Part shown: positions 20,648 through 28,875 of the stretch, one piece after another | Position numbering within the stretch: the stretch's first letter is position 1 | Layout of the letters: each line of letters opens with the position of its first letter | Assembly (NCBI GenBank): GCA_017549815.1 | Contig: JAFYNH010000006.1 | Location: 20,686-84,685, forward strand | DNA length: 64,000 nt | From: Selenomonadaceae bacterium | GTDB lineage: Bacteria; Bacillota; Negativicutes; Selenomonadales; Selenomonadaceae | Reading direction: 5' to 3' | Program-made: the position numbers and the translations under genes | The notes under the pieces: model-generated | The model's database searches: none | The model's input: only the letters and a program-made list of their open reading frames with translations | Told to the model about the DNA's origin: nothing

Positions 20648-20851
20648 ATGGCGGATGAAAAACGCTACTGCACCATTGAAGAATCGATTATCGAATCATG
20701 CAAGGAAATCAATTTAATGCGTAAGGGCTTGTTGCCTAAGCCAAGTGGCAACTGGCGTGATTGGATTGAAGGGCTTCGCGAAAAGTATAAAGATGATTTG
20801 GAAGAAAAAGAAGTTATAACTCCGATTAAGAAAAAGGTTGCGCTGAGATGA
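20648..20851 (+). CDS. Small antitoxin-like protein, paralogue 2
   Basis: The protein has 67 residues from the ATG at 20648, which has AGGAGG ten bases upstream; an ATG at 20639 is too close to that site. The core SCKEINLMRKGLLPK repeats the upstream paralogue. The stop overlaps the toxin-like gene's ATG (ATGATAA junction), the usual coupling of antitoxin to toxin. Confidence 0.65.
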   Translation: MADEKRYCTIEESIIESCKEINLMRKGLLPKPSGNWRDWIEGLREKYKDDLEEKEVITPIKKKVALR

Positions 20852-21201
20852 TAATTAAATGGACTGAAAAGATTAACAGCGACATTGATTACTACATCAA
20901 GAAAAAGAAATACAAAAAAATCATCGACGATATAGCATCAATATTGCCGGATTTGGAAGCAGGAAATTTTCTTGGCGACAGACTTTCGGGGTTCAATCTG
21001 CCCGAAGGTGCGGCTCTCTATAAAGTTCGCATTGCAAACACTTCAGCGAACGTCGGCAAATCAAATGGTTTCCGCCTCATTTATTACGTTGCGGTAGAAG
21101 ACGAAATTTATCTCGTAACCATTTACTCCAAGAAGGACGACGAACGCATTCCAAATGACGCACAAATTGCCATGCTTGTTAATAATGTACTCGAATTTTG
21201 A
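20848..21201 (+). CDS. RelE/ParE/HigB-like toxin
   Basis: The protein has 117 residues, basic in the first half. The C-terminal pattern SNGFRLIYYVAVEDEIYLVTIYSKKDDE matches the beta-sheet core and the xRLxYxV..D.I.LL..Y.K.E pattern of RelE-superfamily toxins, mostly ribosome-dependent mRNA nucleases. It follows two antitoxin-like paralogues with translational overlap and is closed by a terminator. Gyrase-type activity (ParE) cannot be excluded. Confidence 0.75.
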   Translation: MIIKWTEKINSDIDYYIKKKKYKKIIDDIASILPDLEAGNFLGDRLSGFNLPEGAALYKVRIANTSANVGKSNGFRLIYYVAVEDEIYLVTIYSKKDDERIPNDAQIAMLVNNVLEF

Positions 21202-21220
21202 ACGGGAAATTTTTCAAGCC

Positions 21221-21249
21221 GCCTTCCGACTTCGGAGGGCAATTTTTTT
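21221..21249 (+). terminator. Intrinsic terminator after the toxin-like gene
   Basis: GCCTTCCGA pairs with TCGGAGGGC (one G-U) across a two-base loop, followed by seven T. Confidence 0.8.
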
Positions 21250-21261
21250 AGAGGAAATCAT

Positions 21262-21873
21262 ATGGAAGAAATTAAAGTTATCAAAAGCGAATATGTAACT
21301 TCGGCGGTGAGCAAGGCGACTTGTCCCGAAGAACTTTTGCCCGAAATTGTTTTCGTCGGTCGCTCGAACGTCGGAAAATCTTCGCTGATAAATTCCCTTA
21401 CCAACAGAAAATCTTTGGCTAAAACTTCGGGAACGCCCGGTAAAACTCAGACGATTAATTTTTTTAAAGTCACCTTGAAAACTCCCGACGAAGTTTATCA
21501 CAAAATTTATTTTGTCGATTTGCCCGGCTACGGTTACGCCAAAACTTCAAAGACCAATCGTAAGCTCTGGGCAAAATTTATCGACGAATACCTTTCGAGC
21601 CGCCGCGATATAAAATTTGTCTGTCAACTTATCGACATGCGCCATCCGCCTATGGAATCCGATTTGAATTCTTTCGCGAGCCTTGTCGAAAAAAATTTGC
21701 CCGTGCTGATTATCGCAACCAAATCCGATAAGCTCGGCAAAACCGAACGTCAAAAACATCTCAACGTTATAAAAAATGCTTTGAGCGTCGACGCAGATTC
21801 AATCATTCCTTACTCGTCGTTAAAAAATGAAGGGCGTTCAGATTTGCTTGACGTTATCCTAAACTCTTTGTAA
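21262..21873 (+). CDS. ysxC: Ribosome-biogenesis GTPase YsxC/EngB
   Basis: The protein has 203 residues. G1 is GRSNVGKSSLIN near residues 34-45, the G2 region is SGTPGKTQTINFF, G3 is DLPGYGYA and G4 is TKSDK. It is a circularly ordered Era-type GTPase needed for 50S subunit assembly. The lon-ysxC neighbourhood is typical of Firmicutes, here separated by the toxin-antitoxin-like genes and a terminator. Confidence 0.95.
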   Translation: MEEIKVIKSEYVTSAVSKATCPEELLPEIVFVGRSNVGKSSLINSLTNRKSLAKTSGTPGKTQTINFFKVTLKTPDEVYHKIYFVDLPGYGYAKTSKTNRKLWAKFIDEYLSSRRDIKFVCQLIDMRHPPMESDLNSFASLVEKNLPVLIIATKSDKLGKTERQKHLNVIKNALSVDADSIIPYSSLKNEGRSDLLDVILNSL

Positions 21874-21875
21874 AA

Positions 21876-21911
21876 TAGGAACCAGTTAATAGGAACTGGG
21901 AACTAGGGGAG
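21876..21911. repeat. Intergenic repeat element 4
   Basis: TAGGAACCAG and TAGGAACTGGGAACTAGGGG units lie right after ysxC. The final AGGGGAGAG also serves as the ribosome binding region for the next gene. Confidence 0.6.
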
Positions 21912-21921
21912 AGAGTTTAAA

Positions 21922-22380
21922 ATGAAACGGCTTTCAACTTTCGATAAAGAGTTGTTGAATCTTTTGCAGGGCGACATACCGATTTGCAGTCACCCGTTCG
22001 CGGAATTGGCGCGGCGTCTCGGCACTGAAGAGAACACTGTCCTTGAAAGACTTCGCGAATTAAAATCGGCGGGCTTTCTGCGGCGAATAGGAACTTTCTT
22101 TGATTCAAATAGTCTGGGTTATCAAGGGACGCTGGTCGCGTTGAAAGTCGAGCCTTCGGAAATCTGCGCGGTCGCTGAGGCTGTCAATCGCTATCCGGGC
22201 GCAACTCATAACTACGAACGCGAAGGAGTATACAATCTTTGGTTTACGTTGTTGACGCCCAACGCGGAATATGAATCAAATATTTTGTCGGAAATTCGCT
22301 CTCTGCGCGGCGTCGAAGATATGCTTAAGCTTAAGGCGAACAAGAAATATAAAATCAATGTTCAGTTCAAACTCCAATAG
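21922..22380 (+). CDS. ahbA: Siroheme decarboxylase subunit AhbA (Lrp/AsnC-like fold)
   Basis: The protein has 152 residues. An N-terminal winged-helix-like part (FDKELLNLLQGDIPICSHPF, then ERLRELKSAGFLRRIGTFFD) is followed by an AsnC-type ligand domain with ATHNYEREGVYNLWFTL. This pattern is characteristic of AhbA/NirD-type siroheme decarboxylases, which convert siroheme to 12,18-didecarboxysiroheme in the alternative heme (or heme d1) route. AhbB follows 15 bases on. A plain Lrp regulator is less likely because the NYExxxYNLWFTL signature is present. Confidence 0.85.
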   Translation: MKRLSTFDKELLNLLQGDIPICSHPFAELARRLGTEENTVLERLRELKSAGFLRRIGTFFDSNSLGYQGTLVALKVEPSEICAVAEAVNRYPGATHNYEREGVYNLWFTLLTPNAEYESNILSEIRSLRGVEDMLKLKANKKYKINVQFKLQ

Positions 22381-22395
22381 CGCGGAGGGTCGGAG

Positions 22396-22872
22396 TTGGA
22401 AAATTTAAGTCGTCGTGACAAGGAAATCATTAAGGCATTGCAGGAAGATTTTCCGTTGTGCGAAGAACCGTATAAAATTTTGGCGGCACGTGTCGGCATA
22501 AGCGAAGAAGAATTTTTGCAACGGGTAAAGGAGCTTGTCGACGAAAAAAAAATTCGCAAAATGGGCGCAGTCCTCCGCCATCGCGAAGTCGGTTTCAATG
22601 CCAATGCTTTATGCGCGTGGCAAGTTCCGCCAGACAAACTCGACGAGACCGCGCAGATTATGAGTTCCCATGCGGCAGTTTCGCATTGCTACGACAGGAC
22701 GCCCGCCCCGAATTGGAATTACAATCTTTATACGATGATTCACGCCACGACCCGCGAGGAATGCGAAAAAATTATCGGCGAACTTTCAGCTTTAACAAGC
22801 GTCACCAATTATAAAATTCTTTACACTAAAAAAGAATGGAAGAAAACAGGCATGAAGTATTTCTGCGAATGA
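22396..22872 (+). CDS. ahbB: Siroheme decarboxylase subunit AhbB
   Basis: The protein has 158 residues. RRDKEIIKALQEDFPLCEEP and RKMGAVLRHREVGFNANALC resemble AhbB, followed by VSHCYDRTPAPNWNYNLYTM, the conserved active-site strand of the pair. It forms a heterodimer with AhbA. The TTG start at 22396 has GGAGGG six bases upstream. ahbC and ahbD, for later heme steps, are not in the window. Confidence 0.88.
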   Translation: MENLSRRDKEIIKALQEDFPLCEEPYKILAARVGISEEEFLQRVKELVDEKKIRKMGAVLRHREVGFNANALCAWQVPPDKLDETAQIMSSHAAVSHCYDRTPAPNWNYNLYTMIHATTREECEKIIGELSALTSVTNYKILYTKKEWKKTGMKYFCE

Positions 22873-22874
22873 AG

Positions 22875-22899
22875 AGCTGTCGCTGAGGCGGCTTTTTTT
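22875..22899 (+). terminator. Intrinsic terminator after ahbB
   Basis: AGCTGTC pairs with GGCGGCT (two G-U pairs), followed by seven T. Confidence 0.7.
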
Positions 22900-22900
22900 G

Positions 22901-22930
22901 TTGTCAAAAGGCAATATGAAGTTGTATAAT
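22901..22930 (+). promoter_or_regulatory. ilvB promoter
   Basis: TTGTCA, 18 bases, TATAAT. The leader to the start is only about 25-30 bases, too short for a classical leader-peptide attenuator or T-box. Confidence 0.65.
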
Positions 22931-22960
22931 CGGCGAAGTAATTTTTAGGAGGTTGAGATT

Positions 22961-24652
22961 TTGAGAATGAATGGAGCACAGGCACTGCTTGAGTGCTTGA
23001 AGAATGAAGGCGTCGAATTAGTATTTGGTTATCCCGGCGGCGTTGTGCTGAAACTTTACGACGAAATTTATAAAATGGAATTCCCTAATATTTTAACGGG
23101 ACACGAACAAGGCGCGGTTCATGCGGCAGACGGTTATGCGCGGGCAAGTGGCAAAGTCGGCGTAGTTATCGCGACTTCGGGACCGGGCGCGGCTAATCTT
23201 GTCACGGGCATAGCTACTGCAAATATGGATTCAATCCCGCTTGTTTGCATAACGGGACAGGTTGCCAATCCCGCCATAGGTAAGGACAGCTTTCAGGAGG
23301 TCGACGTTAGCGGCATAACTTCGCCCATTACAAAGCACAATTACCTTGTTAAAAACGTGAATGATTTGCCGCGTATCGTCAAAGAGGCGTTTTTTATCGC
23401 GAAGACGGGCAGACCCGGACCTGTGGCGATTGATATTGCTGCTGACGTGTTCAATACCGAATTTGACTTTGAATATCCCGACGAAATAAATCTGCGCGGC
23501 TACAGCGGAAAAAATCCCGTTACGGAGTCGGACGTTGATGAAGTTGTTAAAGCTGTCGAGGCTTGCGAACGTCCACTGATTTTCGTTGGTGGCGGCGTAA
23601 CAAGTTCAGACACTTCAGAGGATTTAAGAAAGGTTGTAACGCGACTGGGTTGCCCTTCGACTTCAACGCTTATGGGGCTTGGCTGTATTGACGCAGACAC
23701 CGACGGATTTTTAGGCTTTGCGGGTATGCATGGCTCCTACGGCGCAAATATGGCGATTCAAGCTTGCGACTTGCTCCTTTGTATTGGAATGCGTTTCAGC
23801 GACAGAGTGACGGGGCGCGTCAAGGATTTTGCGCCGAATGCAAAGATTGTACACTTTGAACTTGACCCCGCCGAGATGAATAAAAATGTGCAAGTCGATT
23901 TAAAAGTTTTGGGCGACTTGCGCGAATCTCTGCCGCTGTTTAAAAATAAATTGGACGAATCACTTACGAACTTTGCCGAGAAATTTTCTACGTGGAAGAA
24001 TCAAGCCGTTGCTAAAGGTTGGGAGCACCCATTTAGTTGGCAAGACGAAGGCGACGAGATTAAACCCGGCGCACTTATCAGCAAAATCAGCAGTATTTGC
24101 GACGACAATACAATCGCCGTTACGGACGTTGGGCAACATCAAATGTGGGCGGCGCAATTTTTTAAAGCTCGCAAGCCACGCCAATTCTTAACAAGCGGCG
24201 GACTTGGCACTATGGGTTACGGACTTCCTGCGGCTATGGGCGCGAAACTCGCTTGTCCCGATAAAAATGTTGTATTGTTCACGGGCGACGGCTCAATCAT
24301 GATGAATATTCAAGAGCTTGCGACGCTTGCCGACAACAACATTGATATTAAAGTCGTCATTGTCCACAATTTTATTCTCGGCATGGTCGGGCAATGGCAG
24401 AGATTATTTTACAATCATCATTATTCGGCGTCGGAACTCAAATATAAGCGCGACTTCGTTAAGATAGCACAGGCAATGGGCGTTCGCGGCTATCGCTTGA
24501 CTAAGGCGGAAGAATTGGACGATGATTTAGTCGAAATACTTTTCTCGAAGGGCGCGGCAGTTATCGACGTTTATGTTCCCGAAGAGGAAAACGTTTTGCC
24601 TATGGTTCCGGGCGGCAGACCTTTAGATCAAATGGTTTTGGGCAAGGGGTGA
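22961..24652 (+). CDS. ilvB: Acetolactate synthase, large (catalytic) subunit
   Basis: The protein has 563 residues. The enzyme condenses pyruvate (or pyruvate and 2-oxobutyrate), the first common step to valine, leucine and isoleucine. Features: FGYPGG and HEQGA with the catalytic glutamate near residue 47, and the ThDP motif GDGSIMMNIQELATLADNN near 440. TTG at 22961 has AGGAGG eight bases upstream; an ATG at 22967 is too far from it. ilvN overlaps downstream. ilvC, ilvD and leu genes are absent here. Confidence 0.95.
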   Translation: MRMNGAQALLECLKNEGVELVFGYPGGVVLKLYDEIYKMEFPNILTGHEQGAVHAADGYARASGKVGVVIATSGPGAANLVTGIATANMDSIPLVCITGQVANPAIGKDSFQEVDVSGITSPITKHNYLVKNVNDLPRIVKEAFFIAKTGRPGPVAIDIAADVFNTEFDFEYPDEINLRGYSGKNPVTESDVDEVVKAVEACERPLIFVGGGVTSSDTSEDLRKVVTRLGCPSTSTLMGLGCIDADTDGFLGFAGMHGSYGANMAIQACDLLLCIGMRFSDRVTGRVKDFAPNAKIVHFELDPAEMNKNVQVDLKVLGDLRESLPLFKNKLDESLTNFAEKFSTWKNQAVAKGWEHPFSWQDEGDEIKPGALISKISSICDDNTIAVTDVGQHQMWAAQFFKARKPRQFLTSGGLGTMGYGLPAAMGAKLACPDKNVVLFTGDGSIMMNIQELATLADNNIDIKVVIVHNFILGMVGQWQRLFYNHHYSASELKYKRDFVKIAQAMGVRGYRLTKAEELDDDLVEILFSKGAAVIDVYVPEEENVLPMVPGGRPLDQMVLGKG

Positions 24653-24657
24653 AAATT

Positions 24658-25158
24658 ATGCAGAAATATTTTTTAGCGGTGTTGGTTGAAAATAAGCCGG
24701 GCGTTTTAACTCACGTTTCGGGCTTAATCAGCCGTCGCGCCTTCAATATCGAGAGCATTTCGGCGGGCTATACTGAGGAGCCGTCCGTCACTCGCATAAA
24801 TATTGTTGTCAGCGTCGAATCGGAGAATGAGCTTGACCAAGTTGTTAATCAGCTCGGCAAATTAATTGACGTTATTAAAATCGTGAATCTTAGCAAGTCG
24901 CCTTCGATTGAGCGTGAACTCGTCATGATTAAGGTTAAGGCGAACAAGGAGACCCGCGCAGATTTAGTTAGCGTCGTGGATATTTTCCGTGCGCAGATTG
25001 TCGACATAACTAGCGAAAATATTGTTATCGAGTTGACGGGCAGTCAGAATAAAATCGATGCGATTTGCGAAGTTTTAAGCGATTATGAGATTGTCGAAAT
25101 TGCGCGGACTGGGACGATAGCCTTGTCGAGAGGTCCGATACCCGTTAAGGCTATGTGA
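24658..25158 (+). CDS. ilvN: Acetolactate synthase, small (regulatory) subunit
   Basis: The protein has 166 residues. An N-terminal ACT domain (LAVLVENKPGVLTHVSGLIS, then RRAFNIES) gives valine feedback control of IlvB, and a C-terminal regulatory domain follows. ATG at 24658 has AAGGGG eight bases upstream; a GTG at 24649 is in frame but abuts that site. The stop shares bases with the next ATG. Confidence 0.95.
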   Translation: MQKYFLAVLVENKPGVLTHVSGLISRRAFNIESISAGYTEEPSVTRINIVVSVESENELDQVVNQLGKLIDVIKIVNLSKSPSIERELVMIKVKANKETRADLVSVVDIFRAQIVDITSENIVIELTGSQNKIDAICEVLSDYEIVEIARTGTIALSRGPIPVKAM

Positions 25159-26429
25159 TGAAAAAATTTTTTCTCTTATCCCTTATCCCTTTTCTCTTGT
25201 CTCTTTTCGTCGGCTGTGGGAATCAGATTGAGACGGTGCCGCCGTTGCCCGGAACTTTGCCGAGTATTTTGACTGCGCCAGAGAAAGTTGATACTGACGT
25301 TTATTTTGACGCGACAGTTTCTATGAAAGGCTTTACGACGTTGGCGGCGGACAATGTTTATATCACTTTGCCCGATTTGCTGGGCGATTTATGCGGGGCG
25401 GCGGGTGAAGTTAAATTCTACAGTTTTGGCGAGCAAATTTATCCGCTTGACGGCAGGAGTTATAGAAATTTTGCGACGCCTGAAGTTTATAATGAGGCGA
25501 TAACTGCCGTTGCCAACGTCGTCGACCGCGCAGATACTTCGCACCTTTCCATAATCGTTACGGATTTATTTGAGAGTGACTCCGATTGGTCAAACGTTAC
25601 TCAAAAACTCCGCGACAAATTTTTTGCGAATCAATTTGCGGTTGCGGTTATTGGGATAAAAAATTCGTTTCACGGAGAAATTTTTGATATTGGGTTGAAT
25701 GCCGCCCATTTTAATTACAATTCTGCCGACAATCCCGAACGTTATCGACCGTTTTATTTGTTGGTAATGGGGCGCGATGACGTTGTAAAAAATTTTTTGC
25801 GCAAGTTCAATGAGCGGCAGACTTTGCCGAATGACACGGACTATTTATTATTGTCGGAGAATTTGACGGAGACGGCGAGCGACTTTTCCAATTTTGAGTT
25901 GGACGAGGTGGAAAATTTTTATTCGGATAATACATTGGGCTTGGATAATCGGGTTAAGGAATTCGGCTTGGATAAATTTTCGGAGGCGGCGTCATTTATA
26001 TTGAACTGGAATTACGAGCCGCCGCTGGGAAGTTGTCCGCTTGACTTATCCGATTTTGATACTGATATTGAGATTTTTTCTGTAGAAAATGATGATTGGA
26101 CGCCTTTAACCAAGAATGATATACGAGTCAGCCTCTTGAAAGACGGCAGACAGTCGGGGAATTTTTTAATAAAAGTTACGTTGACGCCCGAAAAAACATT
26201 GGCTGAAGGGAAATTAAATTTTGTACGGATAAAAATCATGCCGAAGGAAAGCGGTTACAAATTGCCGTCGTGGATAGAATTTTGGAGCGTGAACGTTGAC
26301 GGAGCGGCTAAAAACTTTGACGGCTCAAAGACTTTGAACTTAACGCGGATTTTAGGTTCGCTGAAAGATTCGGTTTTTACAACGTCGCGCCCCGCCCTGA
26401 TGAACATAAATTTTGTAGTAACTCCTTAA
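25158..26429 (+). CDS. Lipoprotein with a von Willebrand A-like domain
   Basis: The protein has 423 residues. It has a lipoprotein signal (KKFFLLSLIP..., lipobox FVGC near residue 19). From about residue 45 a vWA-like fold is suggested by VYFDATVSMKGF, a variant of the DxSxS metal site, and LSIIVTDLFESDSDW. The C-terminal third is beta-rich and unknown. It starts at the ilvN stop (TGATG) and ends four bases before the sulfatase-fold gene, suggesting envelope work with that gene rather than amino-acid synthesis. No family name is recognised. Confidence 0.7.
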   Translation: MKKFFLLSLIPFLLSLFVGCGNQIETVPPLPGTLPSILTAPEKVDTDVYFDATVSMKGFTTLAADNVYITLPDLLGDLCGAAGEVKFYSFGEQIYPLDGRSYRNFATPEVYNEAITAVANVVDRADTSHLSIIVTDLFESDSDWSNVTQKLRDKFFANQFAVAVIGIKNSFHGEIFDIGLNAAHFNYNSADNPERYRPFYLLVMGRDDVVKNFLRKFNERQTLPNDTDYLLLSENLTETASDFSNFELDEVENFYSDNTLGLDNRVKEFGLDKFSEAASFILNWNYEPPLGSCPLDLSDFDTDIEIFSVENDDWTPLTKNDIRVSLLKDGRQSGNFLIKVTLTPEKTLAEGKLNFVRIKIMPKESGYKLPSWIEFWSVNVDGAAKNFDGSKTLNLTRILGSLKDSVFTTSRPALMNINFVVTP

Positions 26430-26433
26430 AAAA

Positions 26434-28278
26434 ATGTCGGACACAAAAAAATTTTTAGCTTATGCGGCGTTATATTATTATTTAGGCGAAGTTTTTTACA
26501 TTGACATAGGACAGCCTGCCGCCGCGCAATATTTTTTGCCGCCGTTGCCCGCAACGTTGGCACTTTTATTTTTAATCCAATATGCCTCCCGCGCAGAGAT
26601 TTTTTCGCGAGCACATTTGCCGAATTTACTAACGGGGCTTGTGTGGTGTATGGCGTTTCCGCTGTTTTACACGTGGACTTATCAACGGCAATGGTTTATG
26701 TCGCTGATTTATTACGATTTTGCAGTCGGGACGGCTATTTTTATATTTTTGGCGAGCGCGACGGTAATTTTACGTTCGCCGCTGATAATTTGCGGCTTGA
26801 ATTTGTTTTTCTTATTCGTGCCGCTAATCGAGCTGATTTATTATTGTCTGACGTGGCATTGTTTATCGCCGGCGTCGCTTATGGCAATTTATCTGACGAA
26901 TTGGCACGAGGCGATTGAATTTATCCGCGCAATGATAGGATTTCCGACCGCAACGATAATTTTTTTGCTTATCGGAATGGTTTTGAGATATTTTTATAAG
27001 ATTCATAAAGAATTTGCCTTGAAAACAGTTTTAGACAAAAAAAAAGTTGCGGCGGCGATAATTTCATTAATTGGGAGCTTAGCCGCGCTGATTTATTATG
27101 TTCCGCAAACTTCAATGGCGGGATTATGGAAAACGGTTACAGATTACGCCGAGCAAACTCAACTTTACTCAAAAAATTACGCTGAACGAGTTGCCGACCT
27201 AAAAATTACTACGGAAAACGATTTAAGCGGCACAATAATTTTAGTCATCGGCGAATCTGCAAGCCGCGATTATATGCAAGTGTATAATCCTGATTATCCG
27301 TATGAAAATACTCCTTGGCTGAGTTCAAAGGCAAAAAGAGAATTTATTCCGCCGAGATTGCCTGATGACGTTAAAATTAATCCCGATTATAAAGAAACGC
27401 CCGAAAATACGCCGAACTTAACGCCTACAGACGGGAAATTTATTCTTTTCGATAATGTTTATGCGTCGTGGACTCAAACGGTGCCTGTTCTTCAACGCGC
27501 CTTGACTGAGCAAAGCCAATACAACGACAAGGAGTTTTATGATTCGGTTTCTATAATCGACGTAGCGCGGAAGGCGGGCTATAAAACTTATTGGTTCAGC
27601 AATCAAGGACGCTATGGCGAATTTGACAGCGCGATAACATTAGTAGCAAAAACTGCGGACGTTTCGGAGTGGACGGACGACGCCTTTGATTTTTCGGAGC
27701 TTGAGGACGAGATTTTATTAAAATTCTTTGATAAAGTTAATCCGAACGAGAAAAATTTTATCGTCTTCCACTTAATGGGCAGTCACATTTACTATAACAG
27801 CCGCTATCCGCGCAGATTTAAAAAATGGGTGACTAAAGACGGTACGGGCATGATGTTGGCGGCTCCGAGCTACGCCAATTCGATTTTGTACACGGATTTT
27901 GTCCTGTCTAAAATTTTTGATTACGCCGCGCAGAATCTTAACTTGCAAGCGATGATTTATTTCTCAGATCACGGCGAGGACTTGGAAATTTCTCACAATC
28001 CTGACGTGTTCCGCTTTGAAATGTTACGAATCCCGATGTTCATTTACGTTTCGCCCGAATATGAAAAAATTTTCCCCGACCGAGTAACAACGCTTGAAAA
28101 TAATCAAGAAAAATATTTTACAAACGATTTAATTTATGATACTTTTTGCGGGCTGATAAATGCGCTGTCAAATCGCTACGACGCGGAGCAAGATTTTTCG
28201 TCCGCCGAATACAAATTCAATCGCGAAACCCTGACGACCATGCTCGGTCAGCATAAATTAACAGAAGACAGGAAGTGA
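26434..28278 (+). CDS. Phosphoethanolamine-transferase-like membrane enzyme (sulfatase fold)
   Basis: The protein has 614 residues. The first 230 or so contain about five or six membrane helices and the rest is an alkaline-phosphatase/sulfatase-type domain. Motifs resemble EptA/EptB/CptA: VIGESASRDYMQ (family GET/SARxxxM, with Ser here as the likely nucleophile), NTPWLSS, FHLMGSHIYYNSRYP and FSDHGEDL. These enzymes add phosphoethanolamine to lipid A or core sugars outside the inner membrane, which supports a diderm host. Weak ribosome binding site; probably coupled to the lipoprotein gene. Confidence 0.85.
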   Translation: MSDTKKFLAYAALYYYLGEVFYIDIGQPAAAQYFLPPLPATLALLFLIQYASRAEIFSRAHLPNLLTGLVWCMAFPLFYTWTYQRQWFMSLIYYDFAVGTAIFIFLASATVILRSPLIICGLNLFFLFVPLIELIYYCLTWHCLSPASLMAIYLTNWHEAIEFIRAMIGFPTATIIFLLIGMVLRYFYKIHKEFALKTVLDKKKVAAAIISLIGSLAALIYYVPQTSMAGLWKTVTDYAEQTQLYSKNYAERVADLKITTENDLSGTIILVIGESASRDYMQVYNPDYPYENTPWLSSKAKREFIPPRLPDDVKINPDYKETPENTPNLTPTDGKFILFDNVYASWTQTVPVLQRALTEQSQYNDKEFYDSVSIIDVARKAGYKTYWFSNQGRYGEFDSAITLVAKTADVSEWTDDAFDFSELEDEILLKFFDKVNPNEKNFIVFHLMGSHIYYNSRYPRRFKKWVTKDGTGMMLAAPSYANSILYTDFVLSKIFDYAAQNLNLQAMIYFSDHGEDLEISHNPDVFRFEMLRIPMFIYVSPEYEKIFPDRVTTLENNQEKYFTNDLIYDTFCGLINALSNRYDAEQDFSSAEYKFNRETLTTMLGQHKLTEDRK

Positions 28279-28304
28279 TTAGTTTTAATGCAGATTAACA
28301 TTAT

Positions 28305-28311
28305 CCCCCCC
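28305..28311 (+). repeat. Seven-C homopolymer tract at the start of the glycosyltransferase frame
   Basis: ATG at 28288 reads MQINIIPP and then stops within 11 codons. With one C fewer it would read directly into the GT2 module in the next frame. This is the arrangement of slipped-strand switches, though decay downstream suggests a fixed loss. Confidence 0.7.
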
Positions 28312-28697
28312 AATATCATATGATTTCCCTGCAATTTCCGTTATTATTCCTATGTATAATGCGGGAAAATATATCGAAGAATGTCTTGACAGCCTCCTTG
28401 CGCAAACTTTTCAAGATTTTGAAGTCATTGTGGTTGACGACTGCTCGATGGATAACAGCGTTCAAATCGTCGAAAGCTACAAAGAAAAATTCTATGGACG
28501 ACTTCAACTTGTCGTACTTGAAAAGAATTCTGGGGGCGGAAGCAAACCACGTAATCTCGTTCTTAAACTCTCAAGAGGCGAATATATTTTTTTCGTAGAC
28601 AGTGACGACTTTATAATGTTGAATGCCCTTGAGACCTTATACACGACGGCAGAAGAATATGATGCTGAGGTCGTTTATTATTCCTCTAATTATCATC

Positions 28698-28875
28698 CGC
28701 GCCGTAAGAGTATATAAGGCGCATTTGACGAATTAAAAATTAAATAGTAGTATATTTGCACTACCATGGGACACACGGGAAGTCACGCTTGTGGAGACTA
28801 TGTAAGACGCAACCTCGGCGCAACAGTCGTTGAAGCAAGAATCCCTCCGGCTTTAGCTGTGGGGGAGTGTCAAGA
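28698..28875 (+). mobile_element. IS200/IS605-type remnant: TnpB C-terminus and right end
   Basis: About 175 bases interrupt module 1 between homologous codons. The frame from 28766 begins MGHTGSHACGDYVRRNLGAT, matching the end of TnpB proteins (the zinc-ribbon tail ACGD). It runs into a hairpin CCCTCCGGC-TTTA-GCTGTGGGGG at about 28842-28865 and then GTGTCAA, the usual IS605-type right-end arrangement. This stretch is also where TnpB guide RNA (reRNA/omegaRNA) scaffolds lie. A GCGCC/GGCGC stem at 28699-28722 may be the left end. No transposase remains. The left boundary is uncertain. Confidence 0.65.

Noticed and set aside
21922..22872. Two Lrp/AsnC transcription regulators
   Set aside because: The paired genes with NYExxxYNLWFTL and YDRxxxPNWNYNLYTM signatures fit siroheme decarboxylase subunits better.
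22931..22960. T-box or leader-peptide attenuator before ilvB
   Set aside because: The leader is about 30 bases and shows no such structure.
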